Made by a program: the position numbers and the translations under genes. Shown piece after piece: positions 7,093 to 15,177 of a DNA stretch of 64,000 nt (position 1 is its first letter; each line of letters starts with the position of its first letter). Source of the stretch: Nitrospira sp. Lineage in GTDB: Bacteria > Nitrospirota > Nitrospiria > Nitrospirales > Nitrospiraceae. Under the pieces are notes generated by a model that was not told the origin of the DNA, did no database searches, and saw nothing but the letters and a program-made list of their open reading frames with translations. The stretch lies in NCBI GenBank assembly GCA_024998645.1, contig JACOEJ010000001.1, forward strand, positions 1 to 64,000, written 5' to 3'.

Positions 7093-7893
7093 TTAAGATA
7101 ATAGTTGCCGAGTAATGCTCTTAGAAATCTCCCAAAACAACTTGGCATCGTCGTCGTGAATTACAACTCCATGCGATACTTCCTTAAACGGATGAACATA
7201 ATTCCGGTAGTCTCGCATTACTGCACCAACATCCCTAGCCGACTGCGAGATCCATTTCAGTTCATGTGCGACGTCAATATAGTGCTTTAATGTCCACCCA
7301 CTCAGGGGAATGGTTTTCCCTGTTGACTTGTCCTTTGGCGCCGCTACCGCTTTGAATATAGGAGACTTGTCTCGCTCAACATTAACGCGAGCTAACAACA
7401 ACGCTTCAACAAGTCCCCCTATCATGACGATAGCAGCAAGTGGGACACCAGCCGTTATGCATCTTGCACACTCATTCCACCTACGCTGAAGCACCTCTCT
7501 CATCGCAGGCTCTCCAACCAATTTACCAAAATCAGGAGGTGTATCTGCTGTCTGCGAAAAATGTGCGGCAGTACTTATTAGCGTTTGGAGTCTAAGATTG
7601 GCGAGGCTTGAACGAACAGCTGAAAGTATGTCCAAGTAAGTGCGTCTGGCACTTGCTCGGTCGGTGGCAGAAATTAACGATCGAAACTGATCGTCAACAT
7701 CCCGCAGAGCCTCGATATCTGTGGCAGACAAGACTTTTTCCCGACGTTCATTGAACCAGGATAGTGCTGTCGCTTTTGCGATTGCCCTCTCTTCACTTGC
7801 CCGTATTTGCGCACCTGCAGATCGATTGATAACTCGCTTGAGTCGATCAATCTCCGCGATTGTGGAATCAACAGCCGCATGCGCTTCATTCAT
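7093..7893 (-). CDS. HEPN-like protein (possible RNase), partner of the next gene upstream
   Basis: This 266-residue protein appears all-helical. The C-terminal part (about 145-266) contains CITAGVPLAAIVMIGGLVEA, a helix pattern common at the start of HEPN/DUF4145-type domains, then MRDYRNYVHP, in which Arg227 and His234 are spaced R-x6-H. In active HEPN RNases the motif is R-x4-6-H, with a polar residue often next to Arg; here Asp228 follows. The N-terminal half is a coiled-coil-rich helical region without a named domain. The gene begins 14 bases after the stop of the gene at 7908-8513, so they form a unit. Its ribosome site is weak, suggesting translation coupled to the upstream gene. Codon use is richer in A+T than the surroundings. 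Defence or toxin function is inference. Confidence 0.6.
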   Translation of the reverse strand: MNEAHAAVDSTIAEIDRLKRVINRSAGAQIRASEERAIAKATALSWFNERREKVLSATDIEALRDVDDQFRSLISATDRASARRTYLDILSAVRSSLANLRLQTLISTAAHFSQTADTPPDFGKLVGEPAMREVLQRRWNECARCITAGVPLAAIVMIGGLVEALLLARVNVERDKSPIFKAVAAPKDKSTGKTIPLSGWTLKHYIDVAHELKWISQSARDVGAVMRDYRNYVHPFKEVSHGVVIHDDDAKLFWEISKSITRQLLS

Positions 7894-7907
7894 TAGTTAA
7901 CTCGGTA

Positions 7908-8513
7908 CTAACGAGACCTTTTGGCTGAGCGGTTTGATGTTCCCTTTGCTTTTCTACCAACAGACACAGACCGCTTGCTCTTGGTTCCTGTAGCTTTTTC
8001 GGCTCCACCTGGAAGGGTCATCGCAACCAGGTTTTCCCCCACTGTATTGATTTTGTAATTTCCAGCCTCACCTGCTTTATCTAAAAGCCCAACACTGTGC
8101 GCATTTCTCAGGGTCTTTCCAGGATCACCAAGACGATTACGCCCTGCTTGCCTACACGCCTCCTGTAAATCCGCTGCTCCAACTGCATCCTTCCGTTCAC
8201 TCTCAGGAGCCTCGAATCGATAGTAGTATGCCACTGCTGCTGCAAACTGGTTGTCGCTCCGGGGATTCTTTTGCGCTACAAACTCCCGTATACTGACAAT
8301 CTGTTTGCCATGTACTCCGGAAACAACGCCTGCCTCATGTGCACCCTTCCCACTACCTGAACTACCCCCCACAGAAGTAGAGACTCCTATCGTCAGCCCC
8401 AGCTTCTCGCAAGCCCACCTAAGAATTCTTCGTTGCTCTTCTTGATCTTTGAACGCTTCCATCGTTTTCACGATTACCCTGACTGCTTCAAGATCATCTG
8501 GCTTCTCGCTCAT
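7908..8513 (-). CDS. Basic-tailed, winged-helix-like protein, partner of the HEPN-like gene
   Basis: This 201-residue protein has three parts. Residues 8-40 form a charged helix (VRVIVKTMEAFKDQEEQRRI then LRWACEKLGL). Residues about 74-165 resemble two small helical or winged-helix units: SIREFVAQKNPRSDNQFAAA followed by VAYYYRF, then LRNAHSVGLLDKAGEAGNYK with INTVGENLVAMTL. Residues 172-201 are a disordered, highly basic tail rich in Lys, Arg and Ser. A Gly/Ser linker lies at about 48-58. Proteins of this layout occur, mostly unannotated, beside defence-type genes, and I cannot give a family name. GGAGGG lies before the ATG. It is the first gene of the pair with the HEPN-like protein. Confidence 0.6.
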   Translation of the reverse strand: MSEKPDDLEAVRVIVKTMEAFKDQEEQRRILRWACEKLGLTIGVSTSVGGSSGSGKGAHEAGVVSGVHGKQIVSIREFVAQKNPRSDNQFAAAVAYYYRFEAPESERKDAVGAADLQEACRQAGRNRLGDPGKTLRNAHSVGLLDKAGEAGNYKINTVGENLVAMTLPGGAEKATGTKSKRSVSVGRKAKGTSNRSAKRSR

Positions 8514-9092
8514 GACAAATACCCTCCATCAGTGCTGAGCAAAATCACCAATCTCCCTGCCATTTTCGGAACTGAAAGATTCGACAGGCTACGACTCGTT
8601 GCCGGAGACTGTCAACAGGATAGGGACACGAATTGGACACAATTAATGAGGTCGGCAAGTCCCTGTCCGTACACGCTTCGAAGCGATAACAGGTGCCGGG
8701 AGTCTTTTCTCTCCTAACACACGTCAAACAATACTCTAATAGTCCCTTTCAAGCTCGCTCGTTTCTCTTCTTTGGGGATGGTCTTGATTAATCCTCCGCT
8801 GTGCACCTGGCACAATCCTCCTTCACCTTTCCCCACTTTGCCATGAGGGGAGCGGCCAAACGGTCCGTCACTGCGCGCATCCGATCTTCCGAGCTTGCTC
8901 ATTTTCTTCTCAAGGGGCGGCCGGTCGATCCTCAACTGCGCGCATTGAGGGAGCACATTCCGATCGTGCGGCCTCAGCGAGCAAGAGGACGACCAGGCTG
9001 CCCCTCTCCCCCCTCCCCCTCTCCGCTGACATCCCCTCCCAGGTGTGCTACAAACCCGCTATATAATGATTGGGCTTCTCGGTGAGTGCCAT
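8514..9092. other. Intergenic stretch between divergent units
   Basis: This stretch separates the minus-strand module ending at 8513 from the plus-strand lipoprotein gene. The only notable frame is minus 8714-8899, with ATG at 8899 (MSKLGRSDARSDGPFGRSPH). It is Gly/Lys-rich, lacks a ribosome site and is not recognised. The right half (8930-9060) is C-rich and probably carries the promoter of the next gene. Confidence 0.4.
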
Positions 9093-10298
9093 ATGACAAC
9101 GACTCTCCGCTTCACATCCTTTGCCCGGCTCACGTTGGCCGGGGCCTTCTGTAGCTTGACGCTGTCCGGCTGTTTGTCGCCGATCACACTGAATCGCGCG
9201 GTGACCTCGTACGATGAAGCCGTGACGGATGCCGTCTCCAAGCAACTGCTTATCAACATTGCCCGCGCTCATCGCCATCAACCCATCCACTTCACCGGCG
9301 TCTCGAACATCGCCGCGACGTTCGACTTCCGCGTGAATGCCGGAGCGACGCCAGCGCTGACGGGCGAGGCCAGCAAGACGCTCATGCCGGTCTTCGGCGG
9401 CAGCGTGGCGGAGAATCCCACGATCAGCATCGTGCCGATCGAAGGGGAAGAGTTTACGAAGCGGCTGTTGACCCCCTTTCAGGAAACCAAGTTCACGCTT
9501 CTGCTCCGGCAGCGATTCGACATCGATCTGTTGCTCCGGCTGATGGCGCAGGAACTGCGGATCAGGCAGGACGGCCAGGAGGTTTCCTACCGCAATGCCC
9601 CGGCCGATAAGCCGGGCTATGAGATGTTCCGCCGCGTGGTGACGCACCTCTCGTCCATTCAGGACCACAACCAGCTCTACGCTGAGCCGCTCGTCTCCCA
9701 GCGCACCTGGACGATTCCCGCCAACGCGGTCACCGCCGAAGGCTTTCAGTCGCTGCAAAAAGAATATCTCGTGGCCTACAACCAGAAGGACAACACCTAC
9801 ACGCTGCGCAAACAGATCACGGGGCGCATTCTGATCACGAACTATGACCCCGCTACGCTCTCATCCGAGGAACGGGCGCGGTTGATCGACGAGACGGATG
9901 ACGGACACCAGAACGATGTCTCCTTCGATATTCGCCCCGGGCACATCGGCGGGGACTATCCGCTGAAGGGCGATTTCCGGCTGCGGAGCTTCAACACGAT
10001 TCTCAACTTCCTCGGGCGCGGACTGGATGAAGACCCCGAATATAATGTGGAGAAGGATCCGCGGACACCGCCCGTGCACGAAAATCCCGTCCATGCGATG
10101 GAACTCGTGCTGTCGGACAGTGCGCCGTCGGACGCCGACCTGTCGATCAAGTTTCAAGGCAAGCATTACGCCGTGAGCACGACCGGGCCGCTGGCCCGTT
10201 GGAACCGCGAGGGATTCCAACTGCTGTACCTCTTGTTCCAGATGACCGTGAGCGAAGTCCCGCGCGTGGGCATCCCCAGCATCACGATTGCGAAGTGA
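9093..10298 (+). CDS. Large outer-membrane lipoprotein, function unknown
   Basis: The start is the ATG at 9093 (MTTTLRFTSF), preceded by GGTGAG; the frame extends 16 codons further upstream. The 401-residue protein has a lipoprotein signal with lipobox LSGC. The mature part begins LSPITLNRAVTSYDEAV, then KQLLINIARAHRHQPIHFTG, a conserved N-terminal signature I know from uncharacterised lipoproteins of Proteobacteria and Nitrospira. A Gly-rich beta-strand part follows, and the C-terminal section (about 290-400) contains QGKHYAVSTTGP. No enzyme motif is visible. It stands alone between promoter-like gaps. Confidence 0.72.
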   Translation: MTTTLRFTSFARLTLAGAFCSLTLSGCLSPITLNRAVTSYDEAVTDAVSKQLLINIARAHRHQPIHFTGVSNIAATFDFRVNAGATPALTGEASKTLMPVFGGSVAENPTISIVPIEGEEFTKRLLTPFQETKFTLLLRQRFDIDLLLRLMAQELRIRQDGQEVSYRNAPADKPGYEMFRRVVTHLSSIQDHNQLYAEPLVSQRTWTIPANAVTAEGFQSLQKEYLVAYNQKDNTYTLRKQITGRILITNYDPATLSSEERARLIDETDDGHQNDVSFDIRPGHIGGDYPLKGDFRLRSFNTILNFLGRGLDEDPEYNVEKDPRTPPVHENPVHAMELVLSDSAPSDADLSIKFQGKHYAVSTTGPLARWNREGFQLLYLLFQMTVSEVPRVGIPSITIAK

Positions 10299-10464
10299 AG
10301 GTCTGAGTGTCGGGTGCTGAAAACCCCCTAAAGAGGGCTGTCTTTTCCGCTCTGCCACCTGCTACAATTCCGTTCCTGCCGGCTCCCTCACTTTCCGTGT
10401 AAGGCTTGCCAGGCATAGCTTTGCGGCAGGTCAACGGATCTTCGGGTTCCACGTTATACAGCGC

Positions 10465-11559
10465 ATGCGACACACACCTTTCCTGACCATCTGTCTCTCC
10501 TTTGCGCTCAGTCTCCTTGCCGGCTGCAGTAGCAGCGGATCGGATACTCCTCCTGCACCAGGCCCTGCCACCGGCCCATCCTGTTCGGTCACGCAACTCG
10601 AAGGGGCGATGGATAGCACGCTGGCACAAACTTCGTCGGATGTGGACTTTTCATTCTCAGTCGAACGGCAGGATGGGCGCCGCTACAGCTACAACCGGGG
10701 TGGCTCCACGTTGCTGACTTCGTATGAATCCGCCTCGACCTCCAAAATGGTCTCGGCGGTCATCATTCTACGGCTGGTGGAGAAAGGGTATCTGAGCCTG
10801 GCAGACAAACCGCAGCGCTACATTACGACCTGGCCTATCACGAACACCGATCCCCTCTTCAATATGACGCTCGAGCAGATGCTGAGCTTCACCTCCGGCC
10901 TGACGACCGAGCCGCCTTGTCAGAACTTCGGAGGATCGAGTTTTGAGACCTGCGTGAACAGCATCGCGACAACCAACGCCGGGAACGGCATTACTCCCGG
11001 ACAGGAGTTCTATTACGCCAGCACCCATCTGCAAGTGGCGGGGCTCATGGCCGTCAAGGCGCGGGGCGTCGCCACCTGGCAGGATGTCTTCACGGAATTT
11101 AAAACACAGACGGGCCTCTTCCCCACTGCGGCCTATGATTTACCCTCTACCACGAATCCCCGCCTGGCCGGCGGCATGCACTGGACCGGCGAGGAATACA
11201 TGGCCTTTCTCAAGGCGCTGAAAAACGGTTCGCTGCTGAGCAGCGCCTCGATGGGCCAACTGTTAGCGGATCACACTGCCTCTGTCGTGATGACCTATTC
11301 ACCGGCCCTGGTCGGAGCAGGCGAAGACTGGCACTACGGGCTCGGCCTCTGGCACGAATGTCAGAGCCCCACCTTCAATTGCACGGCGGGGACCCGCGTC
11401 TCCAGCCCCGGCGCCTACGGGGCCTATCCGTTCTGGGATCGCAGCAAAAACTATTTCGGGATCGTCGCCCGCCAGGGCGCGCTCGGGACGTTTCCAAATG
11501 GTATTGCGATTGAACGATCGGTGAGACCCGACGTGGAACAGTGGTTCGCCTGCCCGTAG
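10465..11559 (+). CDS. Serine beta-lactamase-like / D-Ala-D-Ala peptidase-like lipoprotein
   Basis: This 364-residue lipoprotein has lipobox LLAGC (Cys21) and a Ser/Pro-rich linker, then a class C beta-lactamase-type serine hydrolase domain. The catalytic S-x-x-K is Ser91-Thr-Ser-Lys94 in ASTSKMVSAVI. EFYYASTHLQVAGL (about 181-194) corresponds to the Y-x-N motif, with Tyr-Ala-Ser in place of Tyr-x-Asn. The third K-T-G-type motif is not obvious; HYGLGLWHE and RQGALGTFP lie where it would be expected. It is likely periplasmic, acting on peptides, esters or cell-wall fragments. Real beta-lactam hydrolysis is doubtful. The two cysteine pairs in the middle suggest disulphides. Confidence 0.82.
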   Translation: MRHTPFLTICLSFALSLLAGCSSSGSDTPPAPGPATGPSCSVTQLEGAMDSTLAQTSSDVDFSFSVERQDGRRYSYNRGGSTLLTSYESASTSKMVSAVIILRLVEKGYLSLADKPQRYITTWPITNTDPLFNMTLEQMLSFTSGLTTEPPCQNFGGSSFETCVNSIATTNAGNGITPGQEFYYASTHLQVAGLMAVKARGVATWQDVFTEFKTQTGLFPTAAYDLPSTTNPRLAGGMHWTGEEYMAFLKALKNGSLLSSASMGQLLADHTASVVMTYSPALVGAGEDWHYGLGLWHECQSPTFNCTAGTRVSSPGAYGAYPFWDRSKNYFGIVARQGALGTFPNGIAIERSVRPDVEQWFACP

Positions 11560-11668
11560 TAAAATAGTCCCTTACAATCTGGAATCCTCCTCTCTTGCAT
11601 AGCCTCAGACTTTTTGTTACCCTGGCGCCCGTTCGAGACCGGCGAATTCGTCATCCATCGAGGTGAAC

Positions 11669-12661
11669 ATGCCCCGTCTCTCCATCGTTCCCCCGCTTCT
11701 GCTTCTCCTCTGCGCAGGCTGTGCCAGCTACGATAAACGGGAAATCGTTGATGCCAGAGCCTCGGCCCCGAACCCGGCCGCTCAGGCTCCGACCAATCTT
11801 TCAGCCGCCTCGCCGACTTCATCCGTCCGTATTCTCAAGCGCAAGGTGGCGGTCGCCCGGTTCACCAACGAAGCGAAGGCCGCATCGTCCAGTCTGTTCG
11901 GCGAAGCGTACAACCGGGACCCGAATTTCGACCGCTTGGGCAAGCAGGCCGCCGATATGTTGTCGACGGAACTGACCCGCTCCGGAAAGTTTATTGTGCT
12001 CGAGCGTATAGACTTAGGCAAGCTCGAAGCCGAGAGCGAATTGATGGGCCTCTCACGCGACCAATTCAGGCAGAGCCTGGTCGGCGTTGACGCGTTGATC
12101 TTCGGATCCGTGGCCGAGTTCGGCAGGAAAGACGTCGGCGAGGTACAAATGTTCTCCCGCTCGAGGCAGCAGATTGCGCATGCCAAGGTGAACGCCCGCC
12201 TGGTCGATCCGCGCACCGGCCATGCCTTTTTCAGTGACGACGGCGCGGCCGATGCCACGCTCGAACAATCCACGATCCTCGGACTGGGCGACCGGGCCAC
12301 CTTCGATTCGACCCTGGGCGACAAGGCGCTCTCGGCAGCGGTGGTCAACCTGCTGGATAAGTTCATCAACAAGCTGTCCGACAAACCCTGGACGACCAAT
12401 GTCCTGACCGTCGAAGGCGGTAACGTCGTCATCTCGGGCGGAGCACGCCAAGGACTCCGGACCGGCGACCACCTCAAAGTGATGGTTCCCGGCAAAGTGA
12501 TCAAGAGCCCGCAAACGGGCTTCAACATCCAGCTGCCGCCGACCCAGGTCGGCGAGTTGGAAGTACTGTCATTCTTCGGCGATTCGGATGTGAACGAGGG
12601 CTCGATCTGCAAAGTATTGTCGGGCCAGACTCCGACCACCGATCACGTCATTCAGTTCTGA
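11669..12661 (+). CDS. CsgG/HfaB-family lipoprotein
   Basis: The start is the ATG at 11669 (MPRLSIVPP), just after GAGGTG; a GTG two codons earlier is less likely. The 330-residue lipoprotein (lipobox LCAGC) carries a CsgG-type domain: RKVAVARFTNEAK (about 53-65), LSTELTRSGKFIVLER (about 96-111), VDALIFGSVAEFG and AKVNARLVDPRTGHAFFSDD. CsgG proteins form outer-membrane export pores for curli or anchor stalk adhesins (HfaB). An extra C-terminal stretch (about 245-330; GGARQGLRTGDHLKVM) resembles the beta-rich FlgT-like C-domain. It heads a four-gene lipoprotein operon whose partners match the CsgG/DUF4810/DUF799 set of Neisseria and others. Confidence 0.85.
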   Translation: MPRLSIVPPLLLLLCAGCASYDKREIVDARASAPNPAAQAPTNLSAASPTSSVRILKRKVAVARFTNEAKAASSSLFGEAYNRDPNFDRLGKQAADMLSTELTRSGKFIVLERIDLGKLEAESELMGLSRDQFRQSLVGVDALIFGSVAEFGRKDVGEVQMFSRSRQQIAHAKVNARLVDPRTGHAFFSDDGAADATLEQSTILGLGDRATFDSTLGDKALSAAVVNLLDKFINKLSDKPWTTNVLTVEGGNVVISGGARQGLRTGDHLKVMVPGKVIKSPQTGFNIQLPPTQVGELEVLSFFGDSDVNEGSICKVLSGQTPTTDHVIQF

Positions 12662-12677
12662 GGGGAGGGCGCTGCTC

Positions 12678-13022
12678 ATGACGAAGACTCTCGCGCAACG
12701 CACCGTGGGTGTGCTGGGCGCACTGCTCCTCTCTGGATGCGGGTTGTTCGCTCCCATCTTCGGGCCGGTGTCCCAAACCACCACGTCGAACGTCGATCAG
12801 AACAAAGACGAAGGCTATATCCGCTTTTCCAATATCGCCGCCCACCACGAAATCTTCTTGGACGGCACCGCAATCGGAACCGGAGAGGTCTATCGCTCAG
12901 GCGGCCAACTGGGTGTCACCCCCGGTACACACGAGATCGAAATCCGGGAGGCCGGACTTGTGCGCTTGAAGCAAAAAGTCTTTATCGGAACCGGCTCTAC
13001 CCGGACGATCGACATCCGATGA
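12678..13022 (+). CDS. PEGA-like small lipoprotein
   Basis: This 114-residue lipoprotein (lipobox LLSGC, about residue 21) has a C-terminal part resembling a PEGA fold: EIFLDGTAIGTGEVYR, then LGVTPGTHEIEIREAG, echoing PEGA's V-x-V-D-G ... L-x-P-G-x-H-x-V pattern. PEGA domains are surface beta-modules. It starts 16 bases after the CsgG gene. Its stop overlaps the next gene's start (ATGA), so translation is probably coupled. It may be an accessory subunit of the CsgG-type complex. Confidence 0.7.
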   Translation: MTKTLAQRTVGVLGALLLSGCGLFAPIFGPVSQTTTSNVDQNKDEGYIRFSNIAAHHEIFLDGTAIGTGEVYRSGGQLGVTPGTHEIEIREAGLVRLKQKVFIGTGSTRTIDIR

Positions 13023-13402
13023 TCTCGCGGCTTCTTACAACCGCCGGTCTGTTTACCTGCGCCGTCTTTCTAAGCGCGTGCCAGCCTCCCACTCAATTCT
13101 ACTGGGGCTCCTACGAAGAGAGTCTCTTTTCTCGCCAACAACAAGCAGGCGCAGGCGGTGAAGCCCAGGCTGCCTCCATGCTGCTCTCCACAATGAGTCA
13201 TGCTGAACCCGGGAAGGCGCCGATCGGCCCCGGCATTCACGCCGACTATGGTTACCTGCTGTTCAAGCAGGGACAAGTCGACGAGGCGATTGCCGAGATG
13301 CAGAAAGAATCGGCGGCATATCCGGAATCGAAACCGCTGATGGACACCATGATCTCTCGAATTCAGGAGCGGAAGAACAAGGAGAAGAAACCCACGCCAT
13401 GA
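13019..13402 (+). CDS. DUF4810-type lipoprotein
   Basis: This gene begins at the ATG overlapping the previous stop and encodes 127 residues (lipobox FLSAC). Family marks are QPPTQFYWGSYEESLF right after the lipid Cys and, further on, GPGIHADYGYLLFKQGQVDE with AIAEMQKESAAYPES, a single TPR-like pair. DUF4810 proteins travel with CsgG-like and DUF799 lipoproteins, as here, and are thought to form one outer-membrane complex. The ORF continues upstream inside the PEGA gene, but the overlap start and lipobox fix this start. Confidence 0.88.
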   Translation: MISRLLTTAGLFTCAVFLSACQPPTQFYWGSYEESLFSRQQQAGAGGEAQAASMLLSTMSHAEPGKAPIGPGIHADYGYLLFKQGQVDEAIAEMQKESAAYPESKPLMDTMISRIQERKNKEKKPTP

Positions 13403-14064
13403 GACTCTTCTCTTCTATTGTCGCCCTATGTACCGTTCTCTATCTCTCCGGTTGCGTTACACAACCCAAACCGGATTACTCGACCTTTTTCGACCATCAA
13501 CCGCACTCGATTCTTGTCGTTCCTCCTGCCAACAAGACCACGGCGGTAGATGCCCCTGCCGTGTTTCTCACAACCGTCAGCGCCGCATTCGCCGAGCGCG
13601 GCTATTACGTCTTTCCGGTGTTCCTCGTTCAAGATATCCTCAATGATCTAGGCGCGACCGACGAAGGCACAGTTGCAGCTATTCCCCCGGGGAAATTCAA
13701 AGAGGTTTTCGGAACTGACTCGATCCTCTACGTGACGATCACAGACTGGACCACCTCCTATGTCGTCCTCGCCTCGAATATTATCGTAGGAGCCGAATAC
13801 CGTCTCGTGGATGCCGCCACCGGAACGGTACTGTGGACGGCCAAGCAAAAGGTGGTCCACAATAGTAACCAGGGTGGAGGCGGCGGTGGACTCATCGGAG
13901 CCCTCGTAGTCGCTGCGGTCAAAGCAGCAGTGACCGCCACGACCGTGCAGTATCGGCCCATCGCTCTGCAGGCCAATACCATCGTCGCCAAACGATCCGG
14001 GTATGGACTTCCCGCAGGGCCGTACCATCCGGAATTCCAAAAAGATCGAGAACAATTCAAGTAA
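13399..14064 (+). CDS. DUF799 (GNA1162-type) lipoprotein
   Basis: This 221-residue lipoprotein (lipobox YLSGC, about residue 19) begins by ATGA overlap with the DUF4810 gene. Characteristic stretches are PHSILVVPPANKTTAVDAPA and AERGYYVFPVFLVQDILN, then FGTDSILYVTITDWTTSYVV and VGAEYRLVDAATGTVLW. DUF799/GNA1162 has a TolB-N-like fold and accompanies CsgG and DUF4810 homologues. A Gly-rich loop (GGGGGGLIGALVVAA) near residue 155 is hydrophobic enough to touch the membrane. This is the last gene of the lipoprotein operon, and a secretion or adhesion role is inferred from its partners. Confidence 0.88.
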   Translation: MRLFSSIVALCTVLYLSGCVTQPKPDYSTFFDHQPHSILVVPPANKTTAVDAPAVFLTTVSAAFAERGYYVFPVFLVQDILNDLGATDEGTVAAIPPGKFKEVFGTDSILYVTITDWTTSYVVLASNIIVGAEYRLVDAATGTVLWTAKQKVVHNSNQGGGGGGLIGALVVAAVKAAVTATTVQYRPIALQANTIVAKRSGYGLPAGPYHPEFQKDREQFK

Positions 14065-14169
14065 GCTAATCCCGCCCATCGTTCAACCAGCGGTCGATTG
14101 CCCAAGCAGGCCTCAGCACATGCACTTCCCGCAGGACCCGCTCAGAATTTTCTGCTACCCTTCTCCCCC

Positions 14170-15084
14170 ATGCCCCCGGCCCTGCAAGCATTTCTGATTC
14201 TCTTCGTCGTCGGCGCATCGCTCCGTCTGTCCGGACTGCTGACCAAGCAGCACGCGGAACGGCTGGGGCTGTTTGTCTTTTCTGTTACGCTGCCGGCGAC
14301 GATTCTCGTCTCGTTGGATCGCGTGGCCTTCGCCCCGGCGGCCTGGAAGCTGCCGTTGGCCGCCTGTCTCGTCTCGCTCCCGTTGGTACTCGCTTCATGG
14401 CCGCTCGCGCGAGCGCTGCATCTCGCCCGCCCGACGCAGGGCGGATTCCTCCTTGCCATCGGCTGCATCAACTCCGTGTACTTCGCCTATCCCGTGGCCC
14501 TGGCGACGTTCGGTGATGAAGGCCTCGCCCAGGCGATCCTCTTCGACCTCGGCCAAACCACGCTCACCCTCACGGCGCTCTATGCCCTGGCCGTCTGGCA
14601 CGGTACCGCCGCACCCTCGGCGCGCTCGGCACTCACGCGATTGCTCACGTCGCCTCCCTTCTGGGCCTTGACCGTCATGCTGGCGATGAAAACGGCGGGA
14701 CTCCATCTGCCCTCCTGGCTCCATACCATCTTGACGCCGGTGCATCTCATGACGACACCGCTGGCGAGTCTCGTACTCGGTCTCTCGATCAGCTTCGCGG
14801 CGTTGCGACGGACGTGGTGGCTCACCTGCCTGGGCGTGGCGCTGCGGATGTTCGGCGGACTGGTGCTGGGAATGGCCGCAGCCTGGCTGCTGGATTTGAC
14901 TGGAATGGAACGGGCGATGGTGATCCTGATCGCCGCGATGCCCTCGGCAGTGACAGCGGTCATCTTCGCGACGGAAACCGGATTGGACGAGGATCTCGTT
15001 GCCTCGATCGTGGCGCTCTCGATCTGCCTCGGGGTAGCCCTGCTCCTCTGGCTGCCCCAACTTGCTGCTGCACTGCGGGGATGA
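14170..15084 (+). CDS. AEC-family (auxin efflux carrier-like) transporter
   Basis: The frame opens at 14098, but the first membrane helix starts after the ATG at 14170 (MPPALQAFLILFVVG). The 304-residue protein has about ten membrane segments in two similar halves, typical of the AEC family. Bacterial AEC proteins export small carboxylates such as malate or other organic anions. Markers include FVFSVTLPATILVSLD, INSVYFAYPVALATFGDEGL, AMPSAVTAVIFATE and the final LSICLGVALLLWLPQL. No substrate can be deduced. No strong ribosome site is visible, so the start is moderately certain. Confidence 0.85.
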   Translation: MPPALQAFLILFVVGASLRLSGLLTKQHAERLGLFVFSVTLPATILVSLDRVAFAPAAWKLPLAACLVSLPLVLASWPLARALHLARPTQGGFLLAIGCINSVYFAYPVALATFGDEGLAQAILFDLGQTTLTLTALYALAVWHGTAAPSARSALTRLLTSPPFWALTVMLAMKTAGLHLPSWLHTILTPVHLMTTPLASLVLGLSISFAALRRTWWLTCLGVALRMFGGLVLGMAAAWLLDLTGMERAMVILIAAMPSAVTAVIFATETGLDEDLVASIVALSICLGVALLLWLPQLAAALRG

Positions 15085-15177
15085 AAGCCTATCGCCACCC
15101 GACTCCTCGCCTTGACTTGCTCCGGCAAGGCGGGTACAAGCCTCTCAGGATTTCACCTTAACCAGGACTTTCTGCCC

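Noticed and set aside
9048-9758. Minus frame antisense to the 9093-10298 lipoprotein gene
   Set aside because: Shadow of the coding strand; it lacks protein character and the sense frame has a lipobox.
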